A stretch of DNA of 64,000 nucleotides from Ceratopteris richardii. Its lineage: Eukaryota > Streptophyta > Polypodiopsida > Polypodiales > Pteridaceae. Shown in pieces: positions 23,490-35,289 of the stretch. Location: contig CM035414.1 of the NCBI GenBank assembly GCA_020310875.1, forward strand, positions 193,505,583-193,569,582, given 5' to 3'. The position numbers and the translations under genes are program-made. The notes under the pieces are model-generated. The model had not been told where the DNA came from, searched no databases, and was given only the letters and a program-made list of their open reading frames with translations. Position 1 is the first letter of the stretch. Every line of letters begins with the position of its first letter.

Positions 23490-25455
23490 CTAGGTGAGCA
23501 TCTGTCCGCACAAAACTGGAAGCGATGATTTGCGACAGTAAAATGTCAGCCTGATTTTGCAAAAAGGCTTCTTGCAAATAGAAATCATTAGCCAAAGCAA
23601 CATCTCTGCATCACTTTGCTTGATCTCTGCATCAATTCTGGATATGCGATCCTGCTGTATACCTAATTGTTTTTCCCTACGTTCTAATTCCTGTTGCTGG
23701 AACTGCATAGTCCTGAAAAAGTCCTGTCTTTCTTTCTGAATGGATTCAATATCCTTCTTGAGCTTGATGGTTTGTCCAATTTCTTCCACCAGAGTATGGC
23801 TTTTATGGAAGAGCTCTTCAGTAACCTTCTTAAGCTCGGTCTCCGCTTGTAACGCCTTATCTGCCAATTTGCATCTTCTTTTACAACTAAAATCTCTTCC
23901 TAGAGGGGTGCGATGTCTGCTTCCAACAAGTTGACTTTGGCTTGATATTTGGTACGAAGGGACTGGTGAGCATCATGTAATTGATGAGGGAGTTGCTTGG
24001 AGAGATGTATGAGAAAATCACCGATTTGGGCTAATTGAGCGAATGAATCAGGTACAATAAAGGTCAAAACGGGTCTAGAAGGATTGAGGGAGACGGTTGC
24101 TAAAGAGGAAGGGGGAGAATAATTGAGAGAATAAGGGATAGGTTGAGAATGGGAAATAGCCACCGAATGATGAGGCGAAGGAGGAGGGCTAGGAGGTAAT
24201 GGCACTTTAGAAGGGGAAAGGGGAGGTGTCGTAGCTTTCAGTGAAGAAGGATGTATAGGGGGGGTTAACGTATTGGGTTGAACATCCTGCTGAACCAACA
24301 ACTCCTCATTTTGTGTTTGCTCCATTAGGTTCACAAAATCCGTGACTCTATCGGGTGCTTTATCAGAAGAGTGCGTCTATTGCTGATCAACCGTATCAAT
24401 AGGTTGAACATCTTCCATAACGGTATCTTTATTAATCTAACCCTTAGGAGAAGGTGGGGTGGAAAGGATGTGCGCAAAGGCAACGGTGTCCTGTAGATTG
24501 ACTGTAGCAGAAGATGGTTGTGCTTGAATCTATGAGGGGCTTAGTTTCCTATGCTTTCCCCAAGAAAATTACAAGAGATCATCATTATCTTCATCAACCT
24601 CCATAACCTGTGCTGATTCTTTGTGGAATAGGAGGGTATTCATGGGAGGAGGCTGAACAGGGTGAACCGTTAGAAGAAGAAAAGAAAGAAGATGGGGAAG
24701 TCGAGTCCAAGGGATATCACCTTTAGCAAGTTTCCAAGAGATCGCTTGACGTTCACAGTGAATGCATCGGAAGAAAAATAATGCCCAATTAACAGCTTCG
24801 CGGGCAGCAGCATCGATCATGGAGTAAAAAGGGCAAGAGATCCCATATGTGCATTTTTGGAGATTGAGAGCAGCCACCGAAAATTGAAGGATAGAGCACT
24901 CCGGTTCAAATCGGCATAGAATTGCAAATTCATTAGAAGACTGGCAAGGGAATAATTGTTTCATGGTTGTTCTCGACAGCAGGGGGACAGCTACACTACC
25001 ATCTTGAGGGAGATGGAATCCCTCACCCATAGTGTTCAGAGTAACTACTACGTGCGGGTTGAGGCAGGTGATCAGCCAACAGGTCTCTGTCTGGGGGTAT
25101 CAACAATAGCAGCGATAACTTGAGCAAAGAACAGGTGACATTCGATCAAATGCCAAGGCAATTCGGCAAACGCCAATAGTCCATGTGCACGCAAAAACTC
25201 GCTCAAGTTGGGAGATAAGCCAGCACGAAAGGTGGTAATATTGGCTAGAGCTCCCATGGCGAGCAACAGAAAGCGAATACATAGTACAACAGAGAGGACA
25301 CAGAGCGCAAGTACACAATAGCAGAAAAGAGGATGAAGATCTTGGTTAAGTAAAAACGTTGAATGGAAGCGCGGGTAGAAAATGCAATCATCACCAATGG
25401 TTGGGAACATGCATGCAGAATGACGACATTCGCGCATTAACAAAATCCCAAACAT
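23490..25455 (-). mobile_element. Extra 3' coding region of the gypsy element, unknown function
   Basis: Between integrase and the 3' LTR the minus strand holds about 2 kb of protein-like sequence in several open stretches (25,072-25,455; 24,569-25,030; 23,900-24,334; 23,490-23,867). In order they give a hydrophobic N-terminal part, a Cys-containing middle part, a strongly Pro/Ser-rich linker (near 24,150-24,290) and a Lys/Glu/Gln-rich stretch of coiled-coil type (about 23,600-23,860). An extra ORF in this position is known from several plant gypsy lineages. I recognise no family and no convincing envelope features. It is a broken fossil. Confidence 0.5.
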
Positions 25456-25677
25456 GTAGTGCGGCGGCTAATCATGGATATGTAATAAAAACAGGAATTT
25501 TACGGTCGGACGGTCAATTGAAACGCGCGTAATGGAAATAGAAGTCAAGAGACAAAACCAACATAAACCGGATGAATAATAAAAAATACCATCAACTAAT
25601 TAAGATAAAGTAGTCGTTTCATAATACGGACGACGTTTCGACCCATTGATGGGTTTATGAAGAAGAGTAGCATTTAA

Positions 25678-27750
25678 CACTTGTTTGGTACCAAAAGAGG
25701 ACACTTAAGTGTCCTTATCTGACAATTTTCCAAAAAATCACACACCTTCTACAAAGAGAATTTGAGAAAATCCTTTAACACACATATTAAATATAATTCA
25801 AAGGTTAATGCAAAATTATAAAACAGAATAAAGCATGTTTTGTGTTCATGTAAAAAGCCTCTCAAGACATTATGGTAGTGAACATGATGAAAATTTCTAG
25901 TCAAATGTATTTTTATCAAAAGAAAAAAATGCATCATATGAAAGAAAAAATTATACACATTCCTTGAAACATAGATCACATAGTATGAATCTCAAACTCA
26001 CTTAGAAAAATCATTTCAATTCAAATAAAATCAGTTATTTTGACTTTGTACACCAAAATCAGCAACTAGTTCTAAACATGGTTCAAACAAACTTATGGGA
26101 ATCCACAAAGGTGTGCAAATATGGCAACAATCAAACAAGGTATGAAGACAACAATCAAGGTATACACATATAAAATCAATTGCTATGACTCTAGTCACCA
26201 AAAACAAAAAACTAAAGCCTACATATATGACTCAAAAGAATTTATGGACATCATCGAAGGTGTACACATTCAAGTCACCAAGTAGAAAATGTGTGACATA
26301 ACAAACCAAAGCTTACACATACGAGGCTAAATAATTTATTGAAATCCACCAAAATTTTCACGTCTTTCGACACAGCCAAGAATCGTCTGTTATGTGGGCA
26401 TCAACCAAATTCTACAGATACAATCATGAATAGTTTGTGGACACATAACAAAGCATGTACAATTATGGAAGAGATCCTGTTTCTTCACATGAAGAAAGAA
26501 AATAAGACATCAAACAAGGTGTACACATAAGGGAACTACCAATCTTTGAAAATCAACCAAATTTTTCAAATCTATGTACACGAAACAAAGTAGATATATG
26601 TGTGGACACCAACCAATATAGCCACATACAAATATTAACATCCAATTGGATTAACGCCAAATTACAAACAATTAGCTTGATATCCAAGAAAATAAGTTAG
26701 TTCCTACAAAGAAACAAGAGTAATGTACATATAGAATCAAAAGAAACATATTTAGTCAAAATACTTTTTTTATAGTTGTTAAATGCATAAAGACACAATC
26801 CCTTGCACACATCAACACATACTAAAAATAATACTCAACGGTCTTTGATATAATCTTTGATATCATAAAATGATAAGGATCATTTGAAAAAGTTTCATTA
26901 TTTCCATCATGGATGACATCTTCTTTTTGTCAAATGAAATATGTATGCCAATTTTTTTCATTCTTATCACAATCACCATTGCGGATCATATATTATTTGA
27001 TGAGATTAAGACTGAAACATCGCATGAAAGCATATTTTGGAAGGTTTAATACTTAGAATAGCATTTAAATAATTATTATTTTTCATCATAATTTTTTATT
27101 CCACCTTTGGAGCTATGTTCTTTTCATGAACATAGAAATATATGCTTTGCCAATTCAGCATGAAAGTTAGCACCAAATGCAATGGCTACTAGTTCAAAGC
27201 CGAGGCCTTCTAACTTTGAATAAAAATATGCATTCAATTAGTATGAAGGTTATTCATTGATAACTTGCCAATTCTCCGCAATCTCACTTACATACAAATT
27301 ATAGTGAGCCATTCTTTAAAAGGTGCAATAAATGGCAGTGATCTAGAGAAGACAAGTTTTAAGTCCATGTTTATCACTTATGGAAGTGTTCAAACTTCTC
27401 TAAAGATCCCTAGACACTTGCTTTTCACTACCAAAGTCCATGAATAACTTTCCATTTCCTAAAACATAGCCAATTTGTCAAAATGTTTGAATTGTGTTAT
27501 TTTTCCAGTTATGCTAAAAAATTGAGTTTCTAAAAATTCCCATTTTCTTCTTCATTTAAGTACCCATTTGAAGTTGTAAAATGTTAAAGATTATATTTTT
27601 CTCTAAAAGTACATGATGGGGGCTATCAAATCAAAGTGAGTATGTCATCAAAGCCTCAAGGGTGTCATCAAGAAAAATCAATCAATTTGGTATAAAAGAA
27701 GGACACTTAAGTGTCCCAGGACACTCAAGTGTCCTAGTACAGAACTAGTG
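25678..27750. mobile_element. Non-autonomous TIR DNA transposon, 2073 bp, flanked by TTAA
   Basis: The ends are imperfect inverted repeats: CACTTGTTTGGTACCA at the left, and CACTAGTTCTGTACTA when the right end is read inward, 12 of 16 matching. TTAA lies directly outside both ends (25674-25677, 27751-27754). The 16 bp palindrome GGACACTTAAGTGTCC sits 21 bp inside the left end (25699-25714) and again near the right end (27701-27716), with a one-base variant at 27719-27734. These look like subterminal transposase-binding repeats. The interior is AT-rich with no transposase. CACT ends with subterminal repeats recall CACTA elements, but those make 3 bp duplications and a TTAA target is piggyBac-like, so the superfamily is open. 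It split the integrase region of the gypsy element; coding similarity resumes on both sides. Confidence 0.7.
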
Positions 27751-27754
27751 TTAA

Positions 27755-28700
27755 AGTGGATAACCGGAAAGTAGCGGGTCCAACCTGATCTGCAATACAG
27801 TAGGGACCAAACCATCGAAGTTGAACTTGTCCGTTGAACGATTAGACTTAGCATTATAGAAAAGCACTAATTGTCCTTTGGTAAAAATGGGAGTCCGGAG
27901 AAATCGATCATGTGTCTTAGCTTGCATGAGTTGCACTTCTTGTAGCATCAGAAAACTTTCCAGATGTTGTTCATCCAAAGATTGCAACACATCCAACCGC
28001 AAAGGAAAGGACTCTTCTGGTAATAGCTTATGATCCAATGCCACCTGTAAACTAGGTACCACCAATTCCATGGGTGCAATTGCCTCCATACCATATGCCA
28101 GTTTAAAAGGCATATTTCTTGTAGCAACTTTATAAGTAGTACGGTAAGCCCATAAGACCGAAGGAAGGAATTGATCCTAGCGCTCTGGACATTCCAGCAC
28201 AAGTTTCTTTAGCATGTTAAGAAGGGTTTTATTCGTACTTTCAGTGAGTCCATTGGCACGAGGATAATACGAGGAGCTAAATTTATGGACAATCTTCAGT
28301 GTGTGGGTAAGCGCTTGCATTAAGGAATTAACAAAATGTGTGCCTTGATAAAAAACAATCTCTAAGGGAAGACCGAAGCAAGGAAAAACATCACTAATCA
28401 AACATTTGATTACTACCGATGCAGTTGCGGACCGTAAAGCCCAAGCTTCAGCCTATCGAGTAGCATAATCAATACAAGTGAGTATATACCGATGATTAGT
28501 GACCGTAGCAAGAGGTGTAATGGGTCCAATGAAATCTAAGCCCCACTTTTGAAAAGGCTCAAGGGGAGAGACAGGCTATAGTGGGAAATGATGCCGTTGT
28601 AAGGCTGCCTCGATCATTGGCAAGCATCATAGTGGTTGACATGAGCAGCAATGCCACGCTGCATAGTGGGCCACCATAAGCCACTTTGTAGAACTTTTTG
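27755..28700 (-). mobile_element. Gypsy integrase core and part of its C-terminal region
   Basis: Minus-strand translations match gypsy integrase: zinc-binding remains near 28,620-28,750, catalytic core ('PRANGLTESTNKTLLNML' near 28,200-28,270) and 'MPFKLAYGMEAIAPMEL' near 28,060-28,110. The last part lies beyond the DNA transposon at about 25,580-25,673. Broken. Confidence 0.75.
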
Positions 28701-28899
28701 GTAAGTAAGATCTATCGAAAAATGACCACCAAAAGGAGCAGAATGGGCCATGTCAATAACTGAAGAAACTTCATGTGGAGGGATGCATCGTATGATCGCA
28801 CCGGATGCATCCATGTAATACAACTGTCCCACAATGATTTGAAATCGTCGACTATACATCGCCAGTTTATAATGAGCAAAAGTGGAAGTATTAGTCAGG

Positions 28900-30990
28900 G
28901 ATCTTCTACTAGTGAGAAAAATCATAAGAGTATCATAGTACGAACGTGCCATAGGGAGTTCCTGACAATCATCCTGTACCGAATCAGTCGCGTAGATAGC
29001 GGGGGTAGTATCATCAATTTTGCCAAGAAGTTCACCAGAATCAAGCCGAGATAGAAAATCAGCAAGAGCATGCACTGACCCTGGATGATGTACAACCTCA
29101 TAATAAAACATCTTGCAGCAATAGCACCCACCTGGCTAATTTTCCCCCTAAATGTTGCTAGCCGACAAGATAAACCAGAGTTGCATGATCCACATGAAAG
29201 GTAAATGGGCATCCCAGTAAATAGTGCCGAAATTTCTTCACCGAATAAACCAAGCCCAGACATTCACGCTCAGTGACGGAATAATTACGTTTAGCAGCGG
29301 CTAATCATTGACTAGTATAATAAATAGGGCGGAGCCACTTATCCTGTTGTTGCATGAGCACACTACCGATTGCGATGTTCGATGCATCCACAAAAACATG
29401 GAACGGAAGCTTCCAGTTCGGTGCTTGCAGAATAGGAGCCTGGGTTAAGAGTGTTTTCAGTCAATCAAATGCAATTTGGCACTCCTTAGTCCACGCAAAC
29501 TATTGATGATTGCTAGTAATCAACTGATTCAGTGGTATAGCTACATGTGCAAGCCATCGAAGATGTCATCCATGCTAGCGTATTTATCCAAGGAATCACA
29601 TAACTTCCTTTGGTGTCGTAGGGGTAGGTGCATTCAACACGCCCTTTACTTTATCAAGGTCCACTTGAATACCTTGCTGTGAAATGATATGACCAAGAAA
29701 TTTGCCACAGGAAACTGAAAAGACCGACTTGTTGGGATTTAAGCACAAACAAAACTCCCTACACTTAGAAAAGTAGCAACATCGGTGATAAAGGTGAGCC
29801 GATGCATCACCAGATAACGAAAAATCATCTAGATACACCCGCATAAATGTGGTTAAGTAGGGAGAAAAGATTTCCTGCATACATCGTTGAAAGGTACTTG
29901 GACCGTTGCGGACACCAAACCACATCAACGTACACGCATATACGCCCCAGTTTGTAATAAACGAAGTCTTTGGTATATCCACTTCAGCCATGCACACCTG
30001 ATTATAGCCACTATACCCATCCAAAAAGGAATACATTTCGTGTCTAGCAACATCATCGAGCATCGTATCCAAAAAGGGAAGTGGAAAAGGATCAAGCACT
30101 GTTGCTGCATTTAACTTTCGGTAATCCACACAGATATGCAACTACTTGTTTTTTTTTGGGACAATGACAATAGGCAAAATCCATTCTGCATGCTCAATGG
30201 GGTCAATGAAGCCTACTTTCAACAACCGGTCCAATTCAGCTTTCACTTGAGCAGCATAATTGGGATTCATTCGATAATTGGGTTGTTTAATCGGACGCAC
30301 CGGAAAGGAATATCATTCTATTTAGTAGAAAGTGTAATTAGGAATAGACATGCATCCGGTTTCAGCATCACACGGTGTTGATAGATGCGAGGGTCCAACC
30401 CTTTCATATCATGATAGTCCCATGCGAATACATCTTGAAACTCTTTCAACAACTGTAGTAGATCATTTTAAAAAGTTTTCGATAGCCCAGCCTTAAGCTT
30501 GACCAGTCGTGAAGTAGCCTCATCTCCAAATTACAAGTGATTAGCTGATCTTCCGATACATAAAACTGCTGAGGCATGGATATATCCTCAGGTGATTGGA
30601 ATAATTGGTGTAAATTTGTGGCATTCAAGACTTGATCCGGAACTAGATCCACTCCTTTGGTAAGCGGAACTACCGTACAAACAGTCGGATTCCAATTATC
30701 TATGATCGCTTGTAAATCGACTGTACCCAAGGCTAGCAAATCCTGGTTCGCATTGAGAAAAGCTTCTTCTTCATCATCTGAAAGTCCATCCAGCATGTGC
30801 ATAGGTTCAGCCACGTAAGGTCGAGCATGTAGGTCGCAAGGCTTCATCTCATCCAAGGGTACCACATATTTCCGATGATTGCTTTTGAAAATAAGTTCAT
30901 GTGCAGACCAATCCTGCAACACTTTTGCTTGTTTCAGCCAGGGCCTCCAAATAGTAAGTTGTAATCTAGACTTGAGTCGGTTAATTCTAG
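28900..30990 (-). mobile_element. Gypsy reverse transcriptase and RNase H region
   Basis: RT motifs are 'CVDYRKLNAATVLDPFPLP', 'YSFLDGYSGYNQV' and the 'YLDDFSL' active-site box near 29,820-29,835. RNase H follows at about 28,900-29,450. Upstream, 30,446-30,990 is the linker between protease and RT. Broken. Confidence 0.8.
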
Positions 30991-31094
30991 AACACAAAAG
31001 TCATTTTGAACACCTCTCCTTGAAGAGTAATGGGTATGTCACGCACCAAACTTACTGGATGTACCCTAGATTGATCCACCATTTTCACAAAAAA

Positions 31095-33373
31095 CTAAAC
31101 AGGTTCCATCTGAGTCCATCCTAACCTTTTACAAAGTGCGGCTATACCAATATTCACACAAGAGCCTCTGTCAATTAACACTTGAGTAATTTTGTGGTTT
31201 TTATACCATACCGTAATTAAAAGAATAGCATGGTCCACCGCAGAATCAATTTCTGGACTGATATTTGCCGTAGCAAGTGTACATGAAGATCCTGGACTGA
31301 TTTGTTGTTGGAATTGTTGCCGTACACCCGGAACCAAGGCTAACAGTTGCCCCAACATCATTGTAATAGATGCCTGTGATAAAATATTCCACACAGAGCC
31401 AAGATTCGACGTACCCGATATTGATGTTCAATGAACTCTCCGGCGACACTTTGATCGGACTCGTATCTTTCGGTGGTAGATTCGGTACTATTTGCTGGAC
31501 CATGGGTACCGGATTAGGGAAGATAGTTGGTTCTTTCTTTGACTGACCCACATACTAGCTTTGGTAAAAATTCTCTGTTGTTCTTGAATGTCAGCTCAAA
31601 AATCTCAGCAGCCAGTTGTAACTTCTTGCTGGACCGTGTTTGAATTGCTGCCACGTGGGTGTCCACTCCTGAAATATATACCATATTTGCCATTGGAGGT
31701 TGTTGTTCTTTTCTTTGTTTATCATACTCGGACTCCTCTTTGCAATATCTGCAGATATGTCCAATCTCGCCATAGAAATAACATCTTGGTGGTGGAAGAG
31801 ATATACCTTCACCTGATTGGCCCGAGTTCCACCGGGTCTTTCTGAAATTGTTTGTTCATGGTCCCCTGTAGGTTTTGTAACTTTGGTAAGAAGTATTTCT
31901 CAAATGCAGTGGTACATAGTGGGTAACCTGTTGTCCCTACTCCTGTATTATGGCATTTACGGTTGGTCTGGTCTGTACTTTGGCATTATATGGACACGTT
32001 TCGGTAGAATGACTTGCCATATTACAAATAGCATAGTACATTTGGTTTAATGCACATGTGGAAGTAGTGTGTCCCGGGTTCTTGCATTTTGTGCAGTACC
32101 CATGTTTCAATGGATCCTCGCTCATGCTCTTGGATGCCTTTAACCAATCCAGATCTTCAGTGAAACCACCAACTTTATGCTCCAATTGCAATGCCATGGC
32201 TATTACTGCATCCAAGGTCATACCGCCCACACATCGTATAATCATAACTTGTTTGAGCTGAAGGTTTAGTCCATTAATAAACCACTGAATAATCACGTCA
32301 TCCGGTAGGTTAGCATGTGTCGGAAGCAGTTTCCGTAGATGAGTACGGAATAAAGTTGCATACTCTTGCACATTCTGATGTGGTTTCTGTCTATTGTTTT
32401 GCAAATAGTCGAAGATCTCAGTCTCATTTTTCTTTAATAAAAAACATTGTAAGAAGGCATCATTAACATCGTCATATTGATCAAAATGATTAATATCATA
32501 TTCGGTTAACCATCAGGTAGCCTCATTAACCAGAGTAGATTGGAACACTGTAGCCTTATATGCCGGATCCGCTTGATAGTTGAGTACAACATAATTGATT
32601 TCAAGAGTATGCACATGGGCATCAAGATCATCATCGGGAAATCCTCCAAATTTTGTATACGTAACTACAACAAGTATCGATCATGGGGGTATGATCTGCT
32701 ATTTTTGTTGTTGTTGTTGCTGTTACTATTGTTGCTGGCGATGTTGTTGTTGCTGTTGTTGCTGGTGATGTTGTTGTTGCTATTGTGAACCACTCATGTT
32801 GTTTAAATCAAGAGGAAATATCACTGCAGAATGATTTGAACAAGTTAATCCTAATTACTATTGTGTCGTCTCACCACCTTGCAAGTTCTCCGGTAATCTG
32901 ATATCATTAAGTTGATCACACATGCCTACACCCAACTGCCATTCCTCGTAGTTGGCTTCTGAGGTAAACTTTTCACCCGAAATTTCATCCAACAATACAC
33001 TAGTTTCTCCGAAATCGAAACCCGAAGTAGAGCTGTCACCAAAATTCTACAAGCCGACCCCGGAATTGTCCGACCTACCATCGTAATTCCACAAACTGCT
33101 ACCGAAATTTTCCAAACTATCATCGGAAGCAGCGATTACTTTCCCACCAGTACTTTTCGTGGATGGGATTGGTTGCACTTCTGGTATACCCTGTAGTCCG
33201 TGCACAAGGAAATGTTGAGGTGGCACTCCACTAGCCCATATCTCCCGCTTTCCTTTCAATGATTGTCTGTCACCACTTCCACCATGAGGCATTCCCAATG
33301 CGCTAGGAACTTCCCAGGGATGTTGATCCCTTTTGTACTTCAGGTATGATTCTCCGGAACACGTTATAGCCAT
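31095..33373 (-). mobile_element. Gypsy gag and protease region
   Basis: Gag starts at about 33,373 (MAITCSGES...). A capsid-like stretch at 32,150-32,404 ('YATLFRTHLRKLLPTHANLPDDV') precedes a CCHC knuckle 'CTKCKNPGHTTSTC' near 32,060-32,100. A retropepsin-like part lies at 31,095-31,260. A Gln-rich tract is encoded at about 32,700-32,790. Broken. Confidence 0.75.
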
Positions 33374-33446
33374 ATATCATAGGATTCTTTCTCAAACCCT
33401 AATCTATTTGCCGACTCGCTACTCCATGCCCCATGGCCGATGCCAA

Positions 33447-33994
33447 TGTTAATTTGCTATGTTGTCGAGTTAGTTATAACTTACGTTTCGACTGCACCTG
33501 GGTTCTTGGGATGGTCAGGGGTCTGTAATACAGAGGCCCTTTATGTATTTTCCCATTCACTTCATTACTATATTCATCTCTTCATTACTATTATGACGAT
33601 TCCGACAAATTTAACTACTAATCCCCAATGCATAACAACGTATAACAATCACCACACCCGAATACACAGAGACTTAATATCTGCTAACTTATCATCACCA
33701 TTATACATGCACTTCATAAATAACTCAATCGAACATTAACACAGTACCATGATTATTCAATACTGAATAATGATAACATAGACGATACAACAATGTAAAT
33801 AACTACACCGGAATCAACCTCCAGACACATCGCCCAGACGCACAGTCCGGTGACGCCTTTGTCGCTCTCTTCCAATCACTTCTTCTATTATCAAAAAAGG
33901 GTTACAATGTTTGCGCGACATCCTTTCAATGCACGTCTATTCCTAATTACACTTTCTACTAAATAGAATGATATTCCTTTCCAGCGGCCTAACA
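33447..33994 (-). repeat. 5' LTR of gypsy element
   Basis: 548 bp on the minus strand, TGTTAGGC...TTAACA. TTGGCATCGGCC follows at 33435-33446, a decayed initiator-Met PBS. Confidence 0.7.
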
Positions 33995-35289
33995 GCGTAG
34001 AAGAGATGAATGTGCAGGTCGGCACCTCTTGATAGCCTCTTGGTATTTTGATAATAACTCGAGCTTAAAAGCTCAAATTGGTGTGTTTTAAAGCTTTCTG
34101 TGTAGCGAACAAAGAGAATACAATTCATATGAAGGGCATAAAATCTGGTTTGGAGCTTTACTTCATCAAAAATTCAAAAGACTAAGACATATGTAGAAGA
34201 CGAATCTACAATCACTTGGGCAACATGTCAATTTTTTTTGTTGTAACTTGAGTTTTAAAGATCATATTGAAGCAATTCAACTTGTTGTGCATAGCTTGAG
34301 AAAGTAGCTACAACGTGAACACAGGTCCATATTTTGACTTCTAGGTTGCCAAAAATGTAGAATACAAAGTGTTGCAGGTGAAGGTGAAATCAACAATAGA
34401 TGTTTGCTTTGTGTATATCTTGAGCTACACACCTCCAATTGAGGTGTTCTAAGTATTGTTACATAGCCAATAAAAAAGATCTTCAAGTTTGCTGAAGATC
34501 TCAAAGGAAAATCTTGAAGCTTAGATCATAAAAAAGGCAATTTATGAACTATCATATTTTTCTTATGCAATCCTAAAGATAGTTGAAAATTGGAATTATC
34601 TTCAAATCTCTCTTTAGCTCTTGGTTTAGAGCTTCATTGGAGAAAAGATAGTTGGTAGAAGTGTGTATGAGCAGTTGTGCTTTGGTGTTTGCTTCCATTT
34701 GACCATATATGATCACTGTGGTAGCTCTTCCATATGAGAGTAAAGCATGATCTTGTCAAGTGTTTGGAAACAATGATGGTTGCACACAATCTATATAAGT
34801 TGATTTTCAATCTTGGTTAGTACTTGTATTCTTATTTTTGTGTAGGTATGTAATCCAATTGGAGCCTCAACTATATATCATTTGATCATCTATGTTGGCT
34901 TTGCATTGAGTCATGTTACCATTGATCATTACATATAATTGCCACTATATTTTGGCATTAAAGTGGATGGTATTTTCTACATGGTTATTTTGGTTCAGAG
35001 TCCATTTTATAGAGGAAATGTTGTCAAAATTTCATCGGATTTTATTCTAGAAGAGTACTCTAGTAGACCCTTTATGCTTGTGTGATAGCTTTGGATGGTT
35101 ACTTATCTCCATTCACTTGGATTTGGGCTTAGGCTATTCATGGCAGGTTGGATCCTCTTGCAGGATTCATTCTTGTGCGGGAGATGTATCCCCATTGTAT
35201 TGGTGTGAAATTAAATGAATTTTTGGCATGTTTATTTGCCATTGGATTAGTGATAGGTGGTGACAGGTTACTCGTTGTTCTTTTGATAT
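33995..35289. other. No gene recognised; three diverged ~185 bp tandem units
   Basis: A motif of the form AACTYGAG...AATTGRNGTGTTYTAAG recurs near 34,057, 34,245 and 34,420, suggesting decayed tandem units of about 185 bp. The rest to 35,289 has no recognisable coding motif. Confidence 0.4.

Larger units (their letters stand above)
23121..33994 (-). mobile_element. Ty3/gypsy retrotransposon, minus strand, broken, with extra 3' coding region
   Basis: Read right to left: 5' LTR (33447-33994), degenerate PBS (about 33435-33446), gag (about 31,800-33,373), protease (about 31,095-31,400), RT and RNase H (about 28,900-30,990), integrase (about 25,560-28,700, interrupted by a DNA transposon), an additional coding region (23,490-25,455) and a partial 3' LTR (23121-23333). 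RT before integrase defines gypsy. The shared part of the LTRs differs by about 11%, so the element is old. It is broken in many places (more than ten). Excluding the nested transposon it is about 8.8 kb. Confidence 0.85.

Noticed and set aside
32540-32788. Leucine-rich plus-strand frame
   Set aside because: It is the antisense reading of the Gln-rich tract of gypsy gag.
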